This document shows positions 17,867-25,945 of a stretch of 64,000 nt of DNA, piece by piece. The notes beneath the pieces were generated by a model. It searched no databases, was not told the DNA's origin, and saw only the letters and a program-made list of their open reading frames with translations. Position 1 is the first letter of the stretch. Each line of letters opens with the position of its first letter. Source of the DNA: JAITVM01 sp031551135 (lineage in GTDB: Bacteria; Bacillota; Clostridia; Lachnospirales; JAITVM01); contig JAVBOA010000025.1 of NCBI GenBank assembly GCA_031551135.1, forward strand, positions 40,986 through 104,985, written 5' to 3'. A program made the translations under genes and the position numbers.

Positions 17867-18823
17867 ATGACCCCTAAAGTTATTGACCCCAAAATTGAAG
17901 AGAAATTTAAAAGTTTTAAGGACAGCGGCAAAAAATTTGGAGGTATGTTAATTTTAGTAATTGTAGTAATTTTTGTTGCTACAGCAATATTTAGATGTTT
18001 TTATACAGTCGGCGAACAGGAAAAAGCTTTGGTTCTTCGTTTCGGAAAAATCATCGCCACAAAATCCGCCGGTCTTAGTTTCAAATTGCCAATCGACAGA
18101 ATTGTGAAAGTCGACATAAAAACAAGAGGTATGCAATTTGGATATACACATTCGGATAATCAAGACATAAGCACAGAAGACGCTATTTCGATTACATCCG
18201 ACAGCAATTTTATTCATACGGATTTTTATATCGAATGGCGTGTTGTAAATCCCGAAAAATATTTAATTGTAGCAAATGATGTGGAGGCTTTTATTTATAA
18301 CCTCATGCGCGCCGGAGTTAAAGAAACAATAAATAAATATCCGGTCGACGAGGTTTTGACTACCGCAAAAACCGAAATTGAGACAGATGTTAAAGAATAT
18401 ATGTTTACGCAATTGCAGAATTATGACATGGGTGTTGAGATTAAAAATATTACTTTGCAGGATACAGAGCCGCCGACACCCGAAATTATTGCGGCTTTTA
18501 AAAATGTTGAGAACGCAAGACAAAACAAAGACACGAAAGTCAATGTCGCTAACCAATATCTTTCGGAGGAATTGCCGAAAGCCCGTGCAGAGGCGGATAA
18601 ATTAATCCAAAATGCCGAAGCTCAAAAACAAGCCCGAATCAATGAGGCGATGGGTCAAGTGGAAAGATTCAATAAATTATACGAAGAATACGCTAAAAAT
18701 CCGCAAACCACAAAAACCCGAATTTATTTGGAAACTATGGAAAACATTTTGCCGAGTGTTAAAGTTATAATTGACAGCGGCGAAGCAACCTTAAAATATT
18801 TACCGATTGGGGGTACACAATAA
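17867..18823 (+). CDS. hflK: HflK-like SPFH/band-7 membrane protein
   Basis: 318 residues. One transmembrane segment (about residues 26-45) is followed by an SPFH/prohibitin domain (YTVGEQEKALVLRFGKI onward, about residues 48-215) and an alanine/glutamate-rich coiled coil (about 215-290). In E. coli, HflK and HflC assemble into a large cage around the FtsH protease and modulate its access to membrane substrates. The start is the ATG at 17867 behind GGAGG. The stop overlaps the ATG of hflC (TAATG), so the pair is translationally coupled. The position between a recombinase site and its recombinase is unusual. A TAGCAA/TTGCTA inverted repeat just upstream may be regulatory. Confidence 0.88.
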   Translation: MTPKVIDPKIEEKFKSFKDSGKKFGGMLILVIVVIFVATAIFRCFYTVGEQEKALVLRFGKIIATKSAGLSFKLPIDRIVKVDIKTRGMQFGYTHSDNQDISTEDAISITSDSNFIHTDFYIEWRVVNPEKYLIVANDVEAFIYNLMRAGVKETINKYPVDEVLTTAKTEIETDVKEYMFTQLQNYDMGVEIKNITLQDTEPPTPEIIAAFKNVENARQNKDTKVNVANQYLSEELPKARAEADKLIQNAEAQKQARINEAMGQVERFNKLYEEYAKNPQTTKTRIYLETMENILPSVKVIIDSGEATLKYLPIGGTQ

Positions 18824-19692
18824 TGAAAAAATTATCTAAATCGGTTTTGTTTATATTAATTATTTTTGCGGCATATATAATTTTTTCAATGTCTACCGTC
18901 GAGGTTATGCCGAATCAAAAGGTTGTTATTAAGCGTTTCGGGCAATTTGTTAATACTTATGAAGAACCCGGACTTTATTTTAAAATGCCGATGATCGATT
19001 CGAATATCGTAATTAATAAAGCGAAAAATATTTATTTGGTGAATGATTCTACAATTATAACAAAGGATAAAAATGCGCTTGTTGTTTCCAGCTTTGTTGT
19101 TTGGCGAATCGATAATCCGACAAAATATCTTCAAACTTTGAAAGACGAAAGCGAATTATTAACACGTTTGGAAGCCACAGTTTATTCGAATGTAAAAATC
19201 GCGCTCAGCAATTTAACTTCCGAGGAGATTTACAAACAGCGTTCGACTTTGGACAAAGACGGCAGAATTCTCGAAAACATTAAAACACAATTATCCGAAT
19301 ATGGTATTGTTGTTGATGATGTTAGGGTGTGTAAGCTGGATTTGCCGGACGAAAATAAAAAAGCTAACTACGACAGAATGATTTCTGAAAGAAATAAATT
19401 GGCGGCGCAATACGAGGCCGAAGGCGAAGAATCGGCTACGAAAATAAAAAATAACGCTGACAGGGAAAAATCGGCTATTATTTCGAAAGCGGCTTCCGAG
19501 GCGCAAAAAATCATTGCCGAGGGCGAACAAGAATACATGCGTGTTTTGCAGGAAAGCAGTAATACTGAGGATAAAGTGGGCTTTTATGAATTTATAAGAT
19601 CAATGGATGCCCTTAAAAAAATGGCTTCCGAAAAAAATACAATTATTCTGGATAAAGAAAATCCGTTGGCGAAATATTTTTACGGTTATTGA
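18823..19692 (+). CDS. hflC: HflC-like SPFH/band-7 membrane protein
   Basis: 289 residues, with a transmembrane helix at about residues 7-25 and an SPFH domain starting MPNQKVVIKRFGQFVNTYEEPG. A charged coiled coil with EAEGEESATKIKNNADREKS is followed by a C-terminal SMDALKKMASEKNTIILD segment typical of HflC. It should form the alternating partner of HflK in the membrane cage. The ATG at 18823 is preceded by GGGGGT inside hflK. A strong terminator follows at 19711, so the cargo operon is hflKC only. The host ftsH is not in the window. Confidence 0.88.
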   Translation: MKKLSKSVLFILIIFAAYIIFSMSTVEVMPNQKVVIKRFGQFVNTYEEPGLYFKMPMIDSNIVINKAKNIYLVNDSTIITKDKNALVVSSFVVWRIDNPTKYLQTLKDESELLTRLEATVYSNVKIALSNLTSEEIYKQRSTLDKDGRILENIKTQLSEYGIVVDDVRVCKLDLPDENKKANYDRMISERNKLAAQYEAEGEESATKIKNNADREKSAIISKAASEAQKIIAEGEQEYMRVLQESSNTEDKVGFYEFIRSMDALKKMASEKNTIILDKENPLAKYFYGY

Positions 19693-19710
19693 TAAATTGG
19701 CTTAAAGAAA

Positions 19711-19747
19711 ATATGGAGGCTTGGAAACGAGCCTCCAATATTTTTTA
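19711..19747. terminator. Bidirectional terminator between hflC and the recombinase gene
   Basis: Arms ATATGGAGGCT and AGCCTCCAATAT with a short loop, followed by a T-run, between convergent genes. Confidence 0.85.
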
Positions 19748-21106
19748 TGAATCAAAATAATAAATGCTGATTTCACGTAAATTCTTGTTGATAATAATTT
19801 TTTCAAAAATTTCTTTTAGGGCAGAATTTTTTTGTTCGATAGAATAATCCGACGATTTTATTAAAGCGGAAATGCTGATTTCGCTTTTTATAATTGGCGG
19901 ATTTTTTAATTCTTCAAGTTTTTTTTCAAACTCAAATTTTTGTTCGGTTAATATTTTTTTATTTTTTTGATATTCGGATATACTATCAATTCCGCAAATA
20001 TAAGCTTCTTTCGTGCGCGTCAGCTTTTCGGCGATTTTTTTTATTGCATTTATAAGAAGCTCCTTTTCATAATCGGCAATATTTTCAAAATCATAATTTT
20101 CGAGATTTTTTGAACCGAAGATTTCATCCAATGCGAAAAACAGAATTTCTTCTAAATATTTTACGGATATAAAATTTGAGTATCCGCAAATTCCCTGACG
20201 GTTTCCGCCGCAGCGGTAAGAGCAATTTCCCTTTGTATCTTTTGCAAAATTCATTGCAGAATTACATTCGGAGCATTTCAAAATTCCACTGAGCCAATGT
20301 TTATAAGTAATCGGCGGTCTGGAGTTTTTTTTGGATTTTTCGCTTATTATTTTATTTGCCTTTTCAAAAATTTCGGATTCTATTATGCATTTATGCGTTC
20401 CGTTGTATAAATTTCCGTTATAAAAGACTTTTCCAATATAGCATGGATTTTGTAAAATGCGCTTTATATCGGCAGACCGAAAAGAATTTCCTTTTCGGTT
20501 TTTTATTGAATATTCATTCAAAATAACCGCTACGCTATGATAATTTTCTTTTTCCAAAAATAGATTAAAAATCAATTTTACGGTTTCGGCTTCTTTTTCA
20601 AGAATCCGGATTTCCTTATTTTCTTTTTTGTATCCAAAGGGCGGTGCATTCTGGTAGATTCCTTTCGAGGCATTGAATTCCATTCCCCGCTTAACGGCTT
20701 TTGATAATTTTCGGGAATACATTTCATTGAGTGCGCCGAGCATTGCATCGGTGATTAAATTCGTGTCATCATCAAGGCTAGGCTCTGTTATGGAAATCAA
20801 TTTTACTCCGTTTCGCTTTAAGGCGGATTTATAAACAATTGACTCTTCCAAATTTCGGGCGAAGCGCGAAGAATCATAAACTAAAACAAAATCGAATAAA
20901 TTTTTTTCGCTGTCATCAATCATTTTCAAAAATGCAGGACGTTTTTGCGCCGTGCGCCCGGAAATCCCTTCATCAATATATTTTTCGATTATACTCATTT
21001 TATTGTTTTCCGCGTAAATCAAAAGCGACTTTTCTTGGGACTTTATCGAATTTTCCTGAGTATTTTTGTCGGTCGACATTCGCATATAAAGCACGGCTCT
21101 TTTCAT
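19745..21106 (-). CDS. Large serine recombinase
   Basis: 453 residues from the ATG at 21106, preceded by GTGAGG; the frame stays open upstream to 21265 without a better site. The resolvase domain (about residues 3-145) begins KRAVLYMRMSTDKN with catalytic Ser11 and includes the arginine-bearing FVLVYDSSRFARN. The recombinase domain (about 150-265) has NAPPFGYKKE and ILQNPCYIGKVFYNG. A zinc ribbon with CSECNSAM and CSYRCGG (about 290-325) is followed by a C-terminal coiled coil. This is the large serine integrase architecture used by phage integrases and by the skin/SpoIVCA recombinase. It lies close to the right core copy and probably catalyses integration and excision at GGATTTCC in murA. 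Confidence 0.93.
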   Translation of the reverse strand: MKRAVLYMRMSTDKNTQENSIKSQEKSLLIYAENNKMSIIEKYIDEGISGRTAQKRPAFLKMIDDSEKNLFDFVLVYDSSRFARNLEESIVYKSALKRNGVKLISITEPSLDDDTNLITDAMLGALNEMYSRKLSKAVKRGMEFNASKGIYQNAPPFGYKKENKEIRILEKEAETVKLIFNLFLEKENYHSVAVILNEYSIKNRKGNSFRSADIKRILQNPCYIGKVFYNGNLYNGTHKCIIESEIFEKANKIISEKSKKNSRPPITYKHWLSGILKCSECNSAMNFAKDTKGNCSYRCGGNRQGICGYSNFISVKYLEEILFFALDEIFGSKNLENYDFENIADYEKELLINAIKKIAEKLTRTKEAYICGIDSISEYQKNKKILTEQKFEFEKKLEELKNPPIIKSEISISALIKSSDYSIEQKNSALKEIFEKIIINKNLREISIYYFDS

Positions 21107-21178
21107 AATAACCTCACAAGAATAGGACAATTTTTTATTTTCATATATTAAATATATGTCTGAAAGCAGGTTTTGATT

Positions 21179-21325
21179 ATGAAAAAAAATATCGAAGAAA
21201 AGGAAATTTTCATACAAAAAAAGAAATTCATAATAAAATTCATTCCTATAAAAAAAAGAATACAAGAAGAACCGGTTGAAAAATTTTTAAAATATTTTCG
21301 AATAAAAAAAACAAAAGAGCTTTGA
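21179..21325 (+). CDS. Small basic ORF (48 residues), candidate directionality factor
   Basis: ATG at 21179 behind AGCAGG (eight bases). The protein is lysine-rich and starts MKKNIEEKEIFIQKKKF, with a second basic patch near its end (FRIKKTKEL). It is divergent from the recombinase gene and lies between it and the right core copy. Serine-integrase elements often encode a small basic excision (directionality) protein, but sequence alone does not prove that here. No family is recognised, and it could be chance coding in A-rich DNA. Confidence 0.35.
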   Translation: MKKNIEEKEIFIQKKKFIIKFIPIKKRIQEEPVEKFLKYFRIKKTKEL

Positions 21326-21394
21326 AATTTCTGTTTTAATTCTCTGCAAATTTTTGATTTTCGGGAAAAGCGTAAACTGCTGTTGTTGAACTTT

Positions 21395-21402
21395 GGATTT
21401 CC
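21395..21402 (+). repeat. attR core GGATTTCC
   Basis: Right core copy, in the frame of the murA 3' part (G-F-P-T-D-M-Q). Confidence 0.82.
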
Positions 21403-21757
21403 TACCGATATGCAGCCGCAGTTTATGGCGCTTTTAACTTTGGCAAAAGGAACAAGCATAATTACGGAGACGGTTTTTGAATCGCGAAATAAACATATAA
21501 GCGAACTGGTAAGAATGGGAGCAGAAATAATTATTTCGCAGGACGGAATGACTTCAGTTATAAAAGGCGTAAATATGCTGAATGGTTCGGTGGTCTCCTC
21601 AAAGGACTTGCGAGGCGGTGCGGCTTTGATATTGGCAGGGCTTGTGGCGAACGGTAATACAATAGTGCTTAACTCGAATTATGTTGAGCGCGGATATGAA
21701 AAAATTGAAGAAAATCTATCAAAATTAGGTGCTGATATAATATTAATTAATAAGTAA
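21395..21757 (+). CDS. murA: UDP-N-acetylglucosamine 1-carboxyvinyltransferase, 3' part (interrupted gene)
   Basis: 121 codons including the stop. The fragment starts GFPTDMQPQFMALLTLAKG, so it carries the catalytic Asp (Asp305 in E. coli numbering) missing from the 5' part, then TETVFESRNKHISELVRMGA and a normal MurA C-terminus. It has no ribosome site or plausible start codon; the frame is open only a few codons into the element. It is therefore expressed as MurA only after precise excision of the element. The sequence is intact, with no frameshift or stop, which argues that the gene is still under selection. Confidence 0.93.
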   Translation, partial: GFPTDMQPQFMALLTLAKGTSIITETVFESRNKHISELVRMGAEIIISQDGMTSVIKGVNMLNGSVVSSKDLRGGAALILAGLVANGNTIVLNSNYVERGYEKIEENLSKLGADIILINK

Positions 21758-21855
21758 TTTTCAAGTACTGGGATAAACCCGGTACGAATACATATTTCAG
21801 CTCTTTTTTATTGCAAAGAAAAAGGACAAGCCTTTGAAAAATTTTTGATTTGCGC

Positions 21856-21879
21856 AAAAAAAGCCCGGTAATACCGGGC
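21856..21879 (-). terminator. Terminator of the cysteine-rich protein gene
   Basis: GCCCGGTA/TACCGGGC hairpin followed by a U-run when read on the minus strand, just past the stop at 21894. Confidence 0.85.
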
Positions 21880-21893
21880 AGGTTTGTGTTAAA

Positions 21894-22772
21894 TCAGCAG
21901 CCGCAGTCGCGTCCGCCATTAAGCTCTCTTGGAATATTATTACTAACACCTGCTAAAAAATCCGAACGCAGCGGCGGAGCAAAAATATCCATCGGGAAAT
22001 CTAAGCTATCGAAAAATTCGCAAGGGTTAAGCGGATTTATTTCGTCACATTCTTCCGGAACGCAGAAGCCTTTTGTTTCAACGGCAAGATTAACGATTCT
22101 GAATAATTGAACAATGCTGAACAAACCTATAGTAACATTTACTTCATTAGGTTCCGGGCTGTAATCAACAGGGCCTCTGTTAATGCGTCTTTGATATTTC
22201 AATTCAGCGGCTAAAGGTACTGCTTTCGCCTCAACCAAAATGAAAGGATCGGAATCTAAAGTAGTGCTGTCGTTGCAAGTGGAGAAGAGGTCGGTGGAGA
22301 TAACAAGGTCGGTTCCGATTGAGCCGAATAAAGTTACGCGTTTATTAAAAATGCTGTTAGCTTTAATAGAGCCGATAACCGAACCGTCTGCTTCTCTAAA
22401 AGTCAATCTGTATACAAAAACATATTTTAAGTCAATATCCCAAAAACCATTTTTGAAAGGACTCGGTTCTTTGGAAACAATGATTATTTTTTTAACACGA
22501 AGTCTGTCGATAGTGACTGCGGCGGCATCGTCCGGCGGATCTATAACATCACCTTCATTGATGCATTCTCCTCCAAGGTTTGTGGTTTCGGCGGCTCTTG
22601 CCGGCCCAATCTCGTTTCGGGTACAGCAGTCCTGTTGTCTGCACGAATCATAAACCTTTAACGCAATAATGCAGTCTTCTCTGGTTCTGCATCTGGTTGT
22701 TTCAATATTATCTGCTATTTCATTAACGGAATTATTATCCGAATTCCTGTCTCTAAGTTCAAAAGCTGACAT
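21894..22772 (-). CDS. Cysteine-rich clostridial protein, possibly spore-associated
   Basis: 292 residues from the ATG at 22772 behind AAGGAGG. There is no signal peptide or membrane segment. The N-terminal third has several cysteine pairs, including LKVYDSCRQQDCC, a motif I associate with a clostridial family of unknown function in which VYDSC...DC is conserved. The middle part (about 90-230) is beta-rich, with KAVPLAAELKY and VNVTIGLFSIVQLFRI. The C-terminus ends in GGRDCGC, reminiscent of coat-type cysteine clusters. A spore-coat role is a guess from the cysteines and from Spo0A in the genome. It is a single gene with its own terminator. Confidence 0.6.
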   Translation of the reverse strand: MSAFELRDRNSDNNSVNEIADNIETTRCRTREDCIIALKVYDSCRQQDCCTRNEIGPARAAETTNLGGECINEGDVIDPPDDAAAVTIDRLRVKKIIIVSKEPSPFKNGFWDIDLKYVFVYRLTFREADGSVIGSIKANSIFNKRVTLFGSIGTDLVISTDLFSTCNDSTTLDSDPFILVEAKAVPLAAELKYQRRINRGPVDYSPEPNEVNVTIGLFSIVQLFRIVNLAVETKGFCVPEECDEINPLNPCEFFDSLDFPMDIFAPPLRSDFLAGVSNNIPRELNGGRDCGC

Positions 22773-23078
22773 ATTAATCCTCCTTATATATGAATGAATA
22801 AATAAATTTTTCTAATAATGGGAAATTTTCACTAACAATCCCTAGTAATATAATATGTACAACTATTTGAAGTGTGATAAAAACAATTAAATAATATTTA
22901 AATGGCGTGGAATCAATGTTTTGTGCAGAAAGTAAAATAAAAAACAACTTGTACCACAATTTTCACCACAATTGGCTCAAATATTGAAAATAGTATGAAC
23001 TTGCAAAAAGAGAGCCCAAAATGTTTTTACACTGGGCTCTCGGAATGCAAGTCCAAAATCTCTTGATCTCCTAATCTT
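22773..23078. other. Intergenic region with repeat relic and MCP terminator
   Basis: Contains the promoter area of the cysteine-rich gene, an 11-bp repeat end TGAAAATAGTA at 22985-22995 and the chemoreceptor terminator at 23005-23041. A 61-codon frame on the minus strand here lacks a ribosome site and I do not call it. Confidence 0.5.
23005..23041 (-). terminator. Terminator of the chemoreceptor gene
   Basis: GAGAGCCCA/TGGGCTCTC arms with a U-run on the minus strand. Confidence 0.85.
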
Positions 23079-25595
23079 TTAATACGCGAATTCTTCTTCT
23101 TTTAGTTTTAGGCGGTTGATTGTTTCTTTAAAGCCTTCGGCTTGTCCGGCAAGCTCTGCCGCCGCAGAAGCAGTTTCTTCGGAGGTTGCCGTGTTTAGCG
23201 TCGTAACTTCGGTGATTTTTCCGATGCCAACCTGAATTTCTTCAACCGATTTTGCTTGGATTGTGGAATCAAGTGAAATATTTTTTATTATATTCGAAAC
23301 AGATAAAACTTCTTCCGAAATAATCAATAATTCATTCGAGGTTTCGGAAACAATCGCAACACCTTCGGCAATTCCGTCTGCAGAGGCTTGGATTAAATTT
23401 TCGATCTCTATTGCGGAATCCTGCGATTTTGTCGCCAAATTTCTAACTTCTTCGGCAACAACAGAAAATCCTTTTCCGTGCTCTCCGGCTCGGGCGGCTT
23501 CCACGGCTGCATTAAGCGCCAACAAATTTGTTTGGAACGCAATATCATTGATAACCTTAATAATATTTCCGATGTTTTGAGAAGTTTCGTTAATTTTATT
23601 CATAGCCTCAACCAATGCGCTCATTCTGTCTTTGCCGCAATTTGACGATTCGTTGGCTTTTGTGGAAAGTGATTCGGCTTTTTGAGCATTTTGGGCGATA
23701 TTATTTATTTTTACGGATAAATCACTGATTAAATTTTCCATTTTTATTGTGGCTTCGGCTTGCTGAGTTGCGCCGTTCGCCAAAACCATACTCGAATTCG
23801 AGATTTGATTTACACCCAAAACAATTTGCTCCGTGGACGTATTAATGCCGTTAAAAGTCGAATTAATTGCAGTAATTATTTTATTAATCGAATCTTTCAT
23901 CATTGCGAAATCGCCGACATATTCTCTAGAAATTTCAACTTGATAATTATCCTCCGCCATTTCGTGTAAAATTTCACTTGTTTCCAAAACATAGGAGGAT
24001 AAAGTTTCTACCGTTTCATTAAATAAATCTTTAATTATTGCGTATTTTCCTTTGTAATCCCGGTCAATTTTGGTTTGCAGATTTCCTTTTGACATCTCGT
24101 TTAGAGAAATTTCGATTTCATCAAAAGGCATAGCGACAGCTTGTAATAATTTATTTAATCCAGTAACTAATTCTTTCCAATCTCCGTGATACTTTTCGGC
24201 ATCGGCGCGTTTTTCCAAATTGCCTTCAATGGCGGCCTGAACCATAGCTAAAAGCTCATTTCGAATATTTTTCAAATTAATTTTCATCTCGTTTATTTTT
24301 TCATTCGCAATAGCTCTTTCACCCGGCATTTCTTCAATATCGGCATTAAAATCGCCGTCTGAAATTTTGCTGACGCATTCTAAAACATGTATAAAATTTT
24401 CGTCCATTGCACCGGACATAATATTTATATTAGAGGCAATATCTTTATAACAGCCTTTAAACTCGTTTTCCGGTATCGGAATAGATGATATACCTTCTTC
24501 ATAATGATGAATTTTCGTGCTGATCTCCTTATTCAAAAGGCTGATTGAGGAAGATACAGATTCGGTGGATTTGCATAAAATGCCGATTTCGTCTTCGCAG
24601 TTAATTCCGATATTTTCAATCAATTCGCCTTCGGATAAACGGGTTAAAATTTCAGCGATTTTTTTGATAGGTCTTGTTATCGAGCGAGAGATTATAATTA
24701 CTGTAATCGAGCCTAAAATTAAAGAAACTAGCGCGGTGATGGCAGATGTAATTATAAACTCATTGGTAGCTTTTGAAATATCCTCCTGAGTTATACCAAA
24801 AAATACAATAGCAAAGACTTCGTTTTTTGGATTAAGAATCGGTAAATAGCAGGTTTTATATTTTGTTCCTAAAATATCCGCAACTCCGGTATATTCCTGT
24901 TTTTCGTCGATAACTATTTTTGCAATTTTCGAATCAAGCTCTGTCCCGACAATGCGTTCGCCGTCTTTTTCGATTGTTGTAACGGCACGAATATTTCCTT
25001 GAAAAATAGTTGCTTCAACACCCAATTCTCTTTTCAATCGGTCAACATAATCAAAAGTATCAAATTGGAAGCCGGCCGAAATTGCACCGATTAATGCGCC
25101 GCCGGAATCATAAACAGGGCTTCCGGTTCTTACAGAAACTTTTATTTGCGAGCCGGATTCGTAATACGAAGCAACTTTACCGCTCAGAGCGTCCTTTATA
25201 TTTTGCTGATTCAAAACAGAATCGCCGAATTTGTTAGGTTCATGAGTTCGAGCCAGCACATTGCCGTCTGCGTCCGTGACGGTAAAATAATTTATACCGT
25301 AAAGCTCGAGAGTAGGCGTTAGAATTTCTATTATTTTATTCTTATCCTTGTTTTTGATAGCCTCTATAACCGAGGGATCTTTTGCTGATATTGTGGATGC
25401 GACCACGGATTTTTGTTTTTCCGATTCTAATGCGTCCATTATTGCAAATTTTGTATTTGATAATTTGGCTTCAAGAGTATTCTCATTATATTTTGAAAAT
25501 CCTCTGACAAGAAAAATCGACAGTATAAGCAAAGAAGTTAGAAGTATCATGATTACTGTTAAAACGAATTTACTGCTTAGACTTTTTTTGAACAC
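23079..25595 (-). CDS. Methyl-accepting chemotaxis protein with Cache and multiple HAMP units
   Basis: 838 residues. The start is GTG at 25595, behind AAAGGAGG; an ATG 36 bases upstream has no ribosome site. The first transmembrane helix (about residues 5-27) is followed by an extracellular Cache domain (about 30-275, with YFTVTDADGNVLARTHEPN), a second helix (about 280-305) and a HAMP domain (ISRSITRPIKKIAEIL). A long helical linker then carries further HAMP-like units (NLEKRADAEKYHGDWKEL, NLQTKIDRDYKGKYAIIK). The signalling hairpin tip is FQTNLLALNAAVEAARAGEH. There is no C-terminal NWETF-like pentapeptide. It probably feeds CheA/CheW such as those encoded at 38414-41202. Confidence 0.93.
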   Translation of the reverse strand: MFKKSLSSKFVLTVIMILLTSLLILSIFLVRGFSKYNENTLEAKLSNTKFAIMDALESEKQKSVVASTISAKDPSVIEAIKNKDKNKIIEILTPTLELYGINYFTVTDADGNVLARTHEPNKFGDSVLNQQNIKDALSGKVASYYESGSQIKVSVRTGSPVYDSGGALIGAISAGFQFDTFDYVDRLKRELGVEATIFQGNIRAVTTIEKDGERIVGTELDSKIAKIVIDEKQEYTGVADILGTKYKTCYLPILNPKNEVFAIVFFGITQEDISKATNEFIITSAITALVSLILGSITVIIISRSITRPIKKIAEILTRLSEGELIENIGINCEDEIGILCKSTESVSSSISLLNKEISTKIHHYEEGISSIPIPENEFKGCYKDIASNINIMSGAMDENFIHVLECVSKISDGDFNADIEEMPGERAIANEKINEMKINLKNIRNELLAMVQAAIEGNLEKRADAEKYHGDWKELVTGLNKLLQAVAMPFDEIEISLNEMSKGNLQTKIDRDYKGKYAIIKDLFNETVETLSSYVLETSEILHEMAEDNYQVEISREYVGDFAMMKDSINKIITAINSTFNGINTSTEQIVLGVNQISNSSMVLANGATQQAEATIKMENLISDLSVKINNIAQNAQKAESLSTKANESSNCGKDRMSALVEAMNKINETSQNIGNIIKVINDIAFQTNLLALNAAVEAARAGEHGKGFSVVAEEVRNLATKSQDSAIEIENLIQASADGIAEGVAIVSETSNELLIISEEVLSVSNIIKNISLDSTIQAKSVEEIQVGIGKITEVTTLNTATSEETASAAAELAGQAEGFKETINRLKLKEEEFAY

Positions 25596-25817
25596 GGCAT
25601 ATCCTCCTTTTAAAGTGATAAAAATAAACAAATTGTATCGAAAAATAAACTGCTATATTGCTAATACTATCGACATTTGTTGTCAATGATGTTATACACT
25701 AAAAGCACGCGGAATTTTTCGTGAGCTAAAAAAATGCCTTAAAATCAGGCTTTTATAAAGTGTAAATAATAAAAAATATGACAAAAAAACAACAATGCTT
25801 GAAAGAATTACAACTAA

Positions 25818-25848
25818 TACTAATTCTCATTTAATTTGTAGAAATAGT
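25818..25848 (+). repeat. Repeat-family relic (left half)
   Basis: TACTAATTCTCATTTAATTTG followed by TAGAAA resembles the left end of copy A. No right end is visible. It lies in the 350-base gap between the chemoreceptor gene and the gene at 25946, in which I see nothing else beyond the promoter regions. Confidence 0.5.
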
Positions 25849-25945
25849 GTGACCTATACAGCGATAAAATAAACACTCTTTAAAGCCGATAAAATAGTAG
25901 CAGCATTTGATTGGAGAAAACAAAAAAGCGTAAAGGAGCTTGAAA

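Larger units (their letters stand above)
17681..21394 (+). mobile_element. murA-intervening element with serine recombinase and hflKC cargo (3714 bp)
   Basis: Bounded by direct copies of GGATTTCC at 17681-17688 and 21395-21402. Removing one copy plus everything between joins codons CCG-GGA-TTT-CCT-ACC-GAT in frame and gives a 420-codon MurA of normal length and motif order. Contents: hflK, hflC, a terminator, a large serine recombinase on the opposite strand and a 48-codon basic ORF next to the right end. No hairpin repeat, transposase, phage structural or conjugation gene is inside. The layout resembles skin-type elements that interrupt sporulation genes and are excised by their own serine recombinase. 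Whether excision occurs is unknown. Confidence 0.85.

Noticed and set aside
16781..21757. murA as an ordinary pseudogene
   Set aside because: Both parts are intact in sequence and phase and share an 8-bp recombination core, so reversible interruption fits better than decay.
22774..22959. 61-codon minus-strand frame with a hydrophobic segment upstream of the cysteine-rich gene
   Set aside because: No ribosome site, and it fills the promoter region of the following gene.
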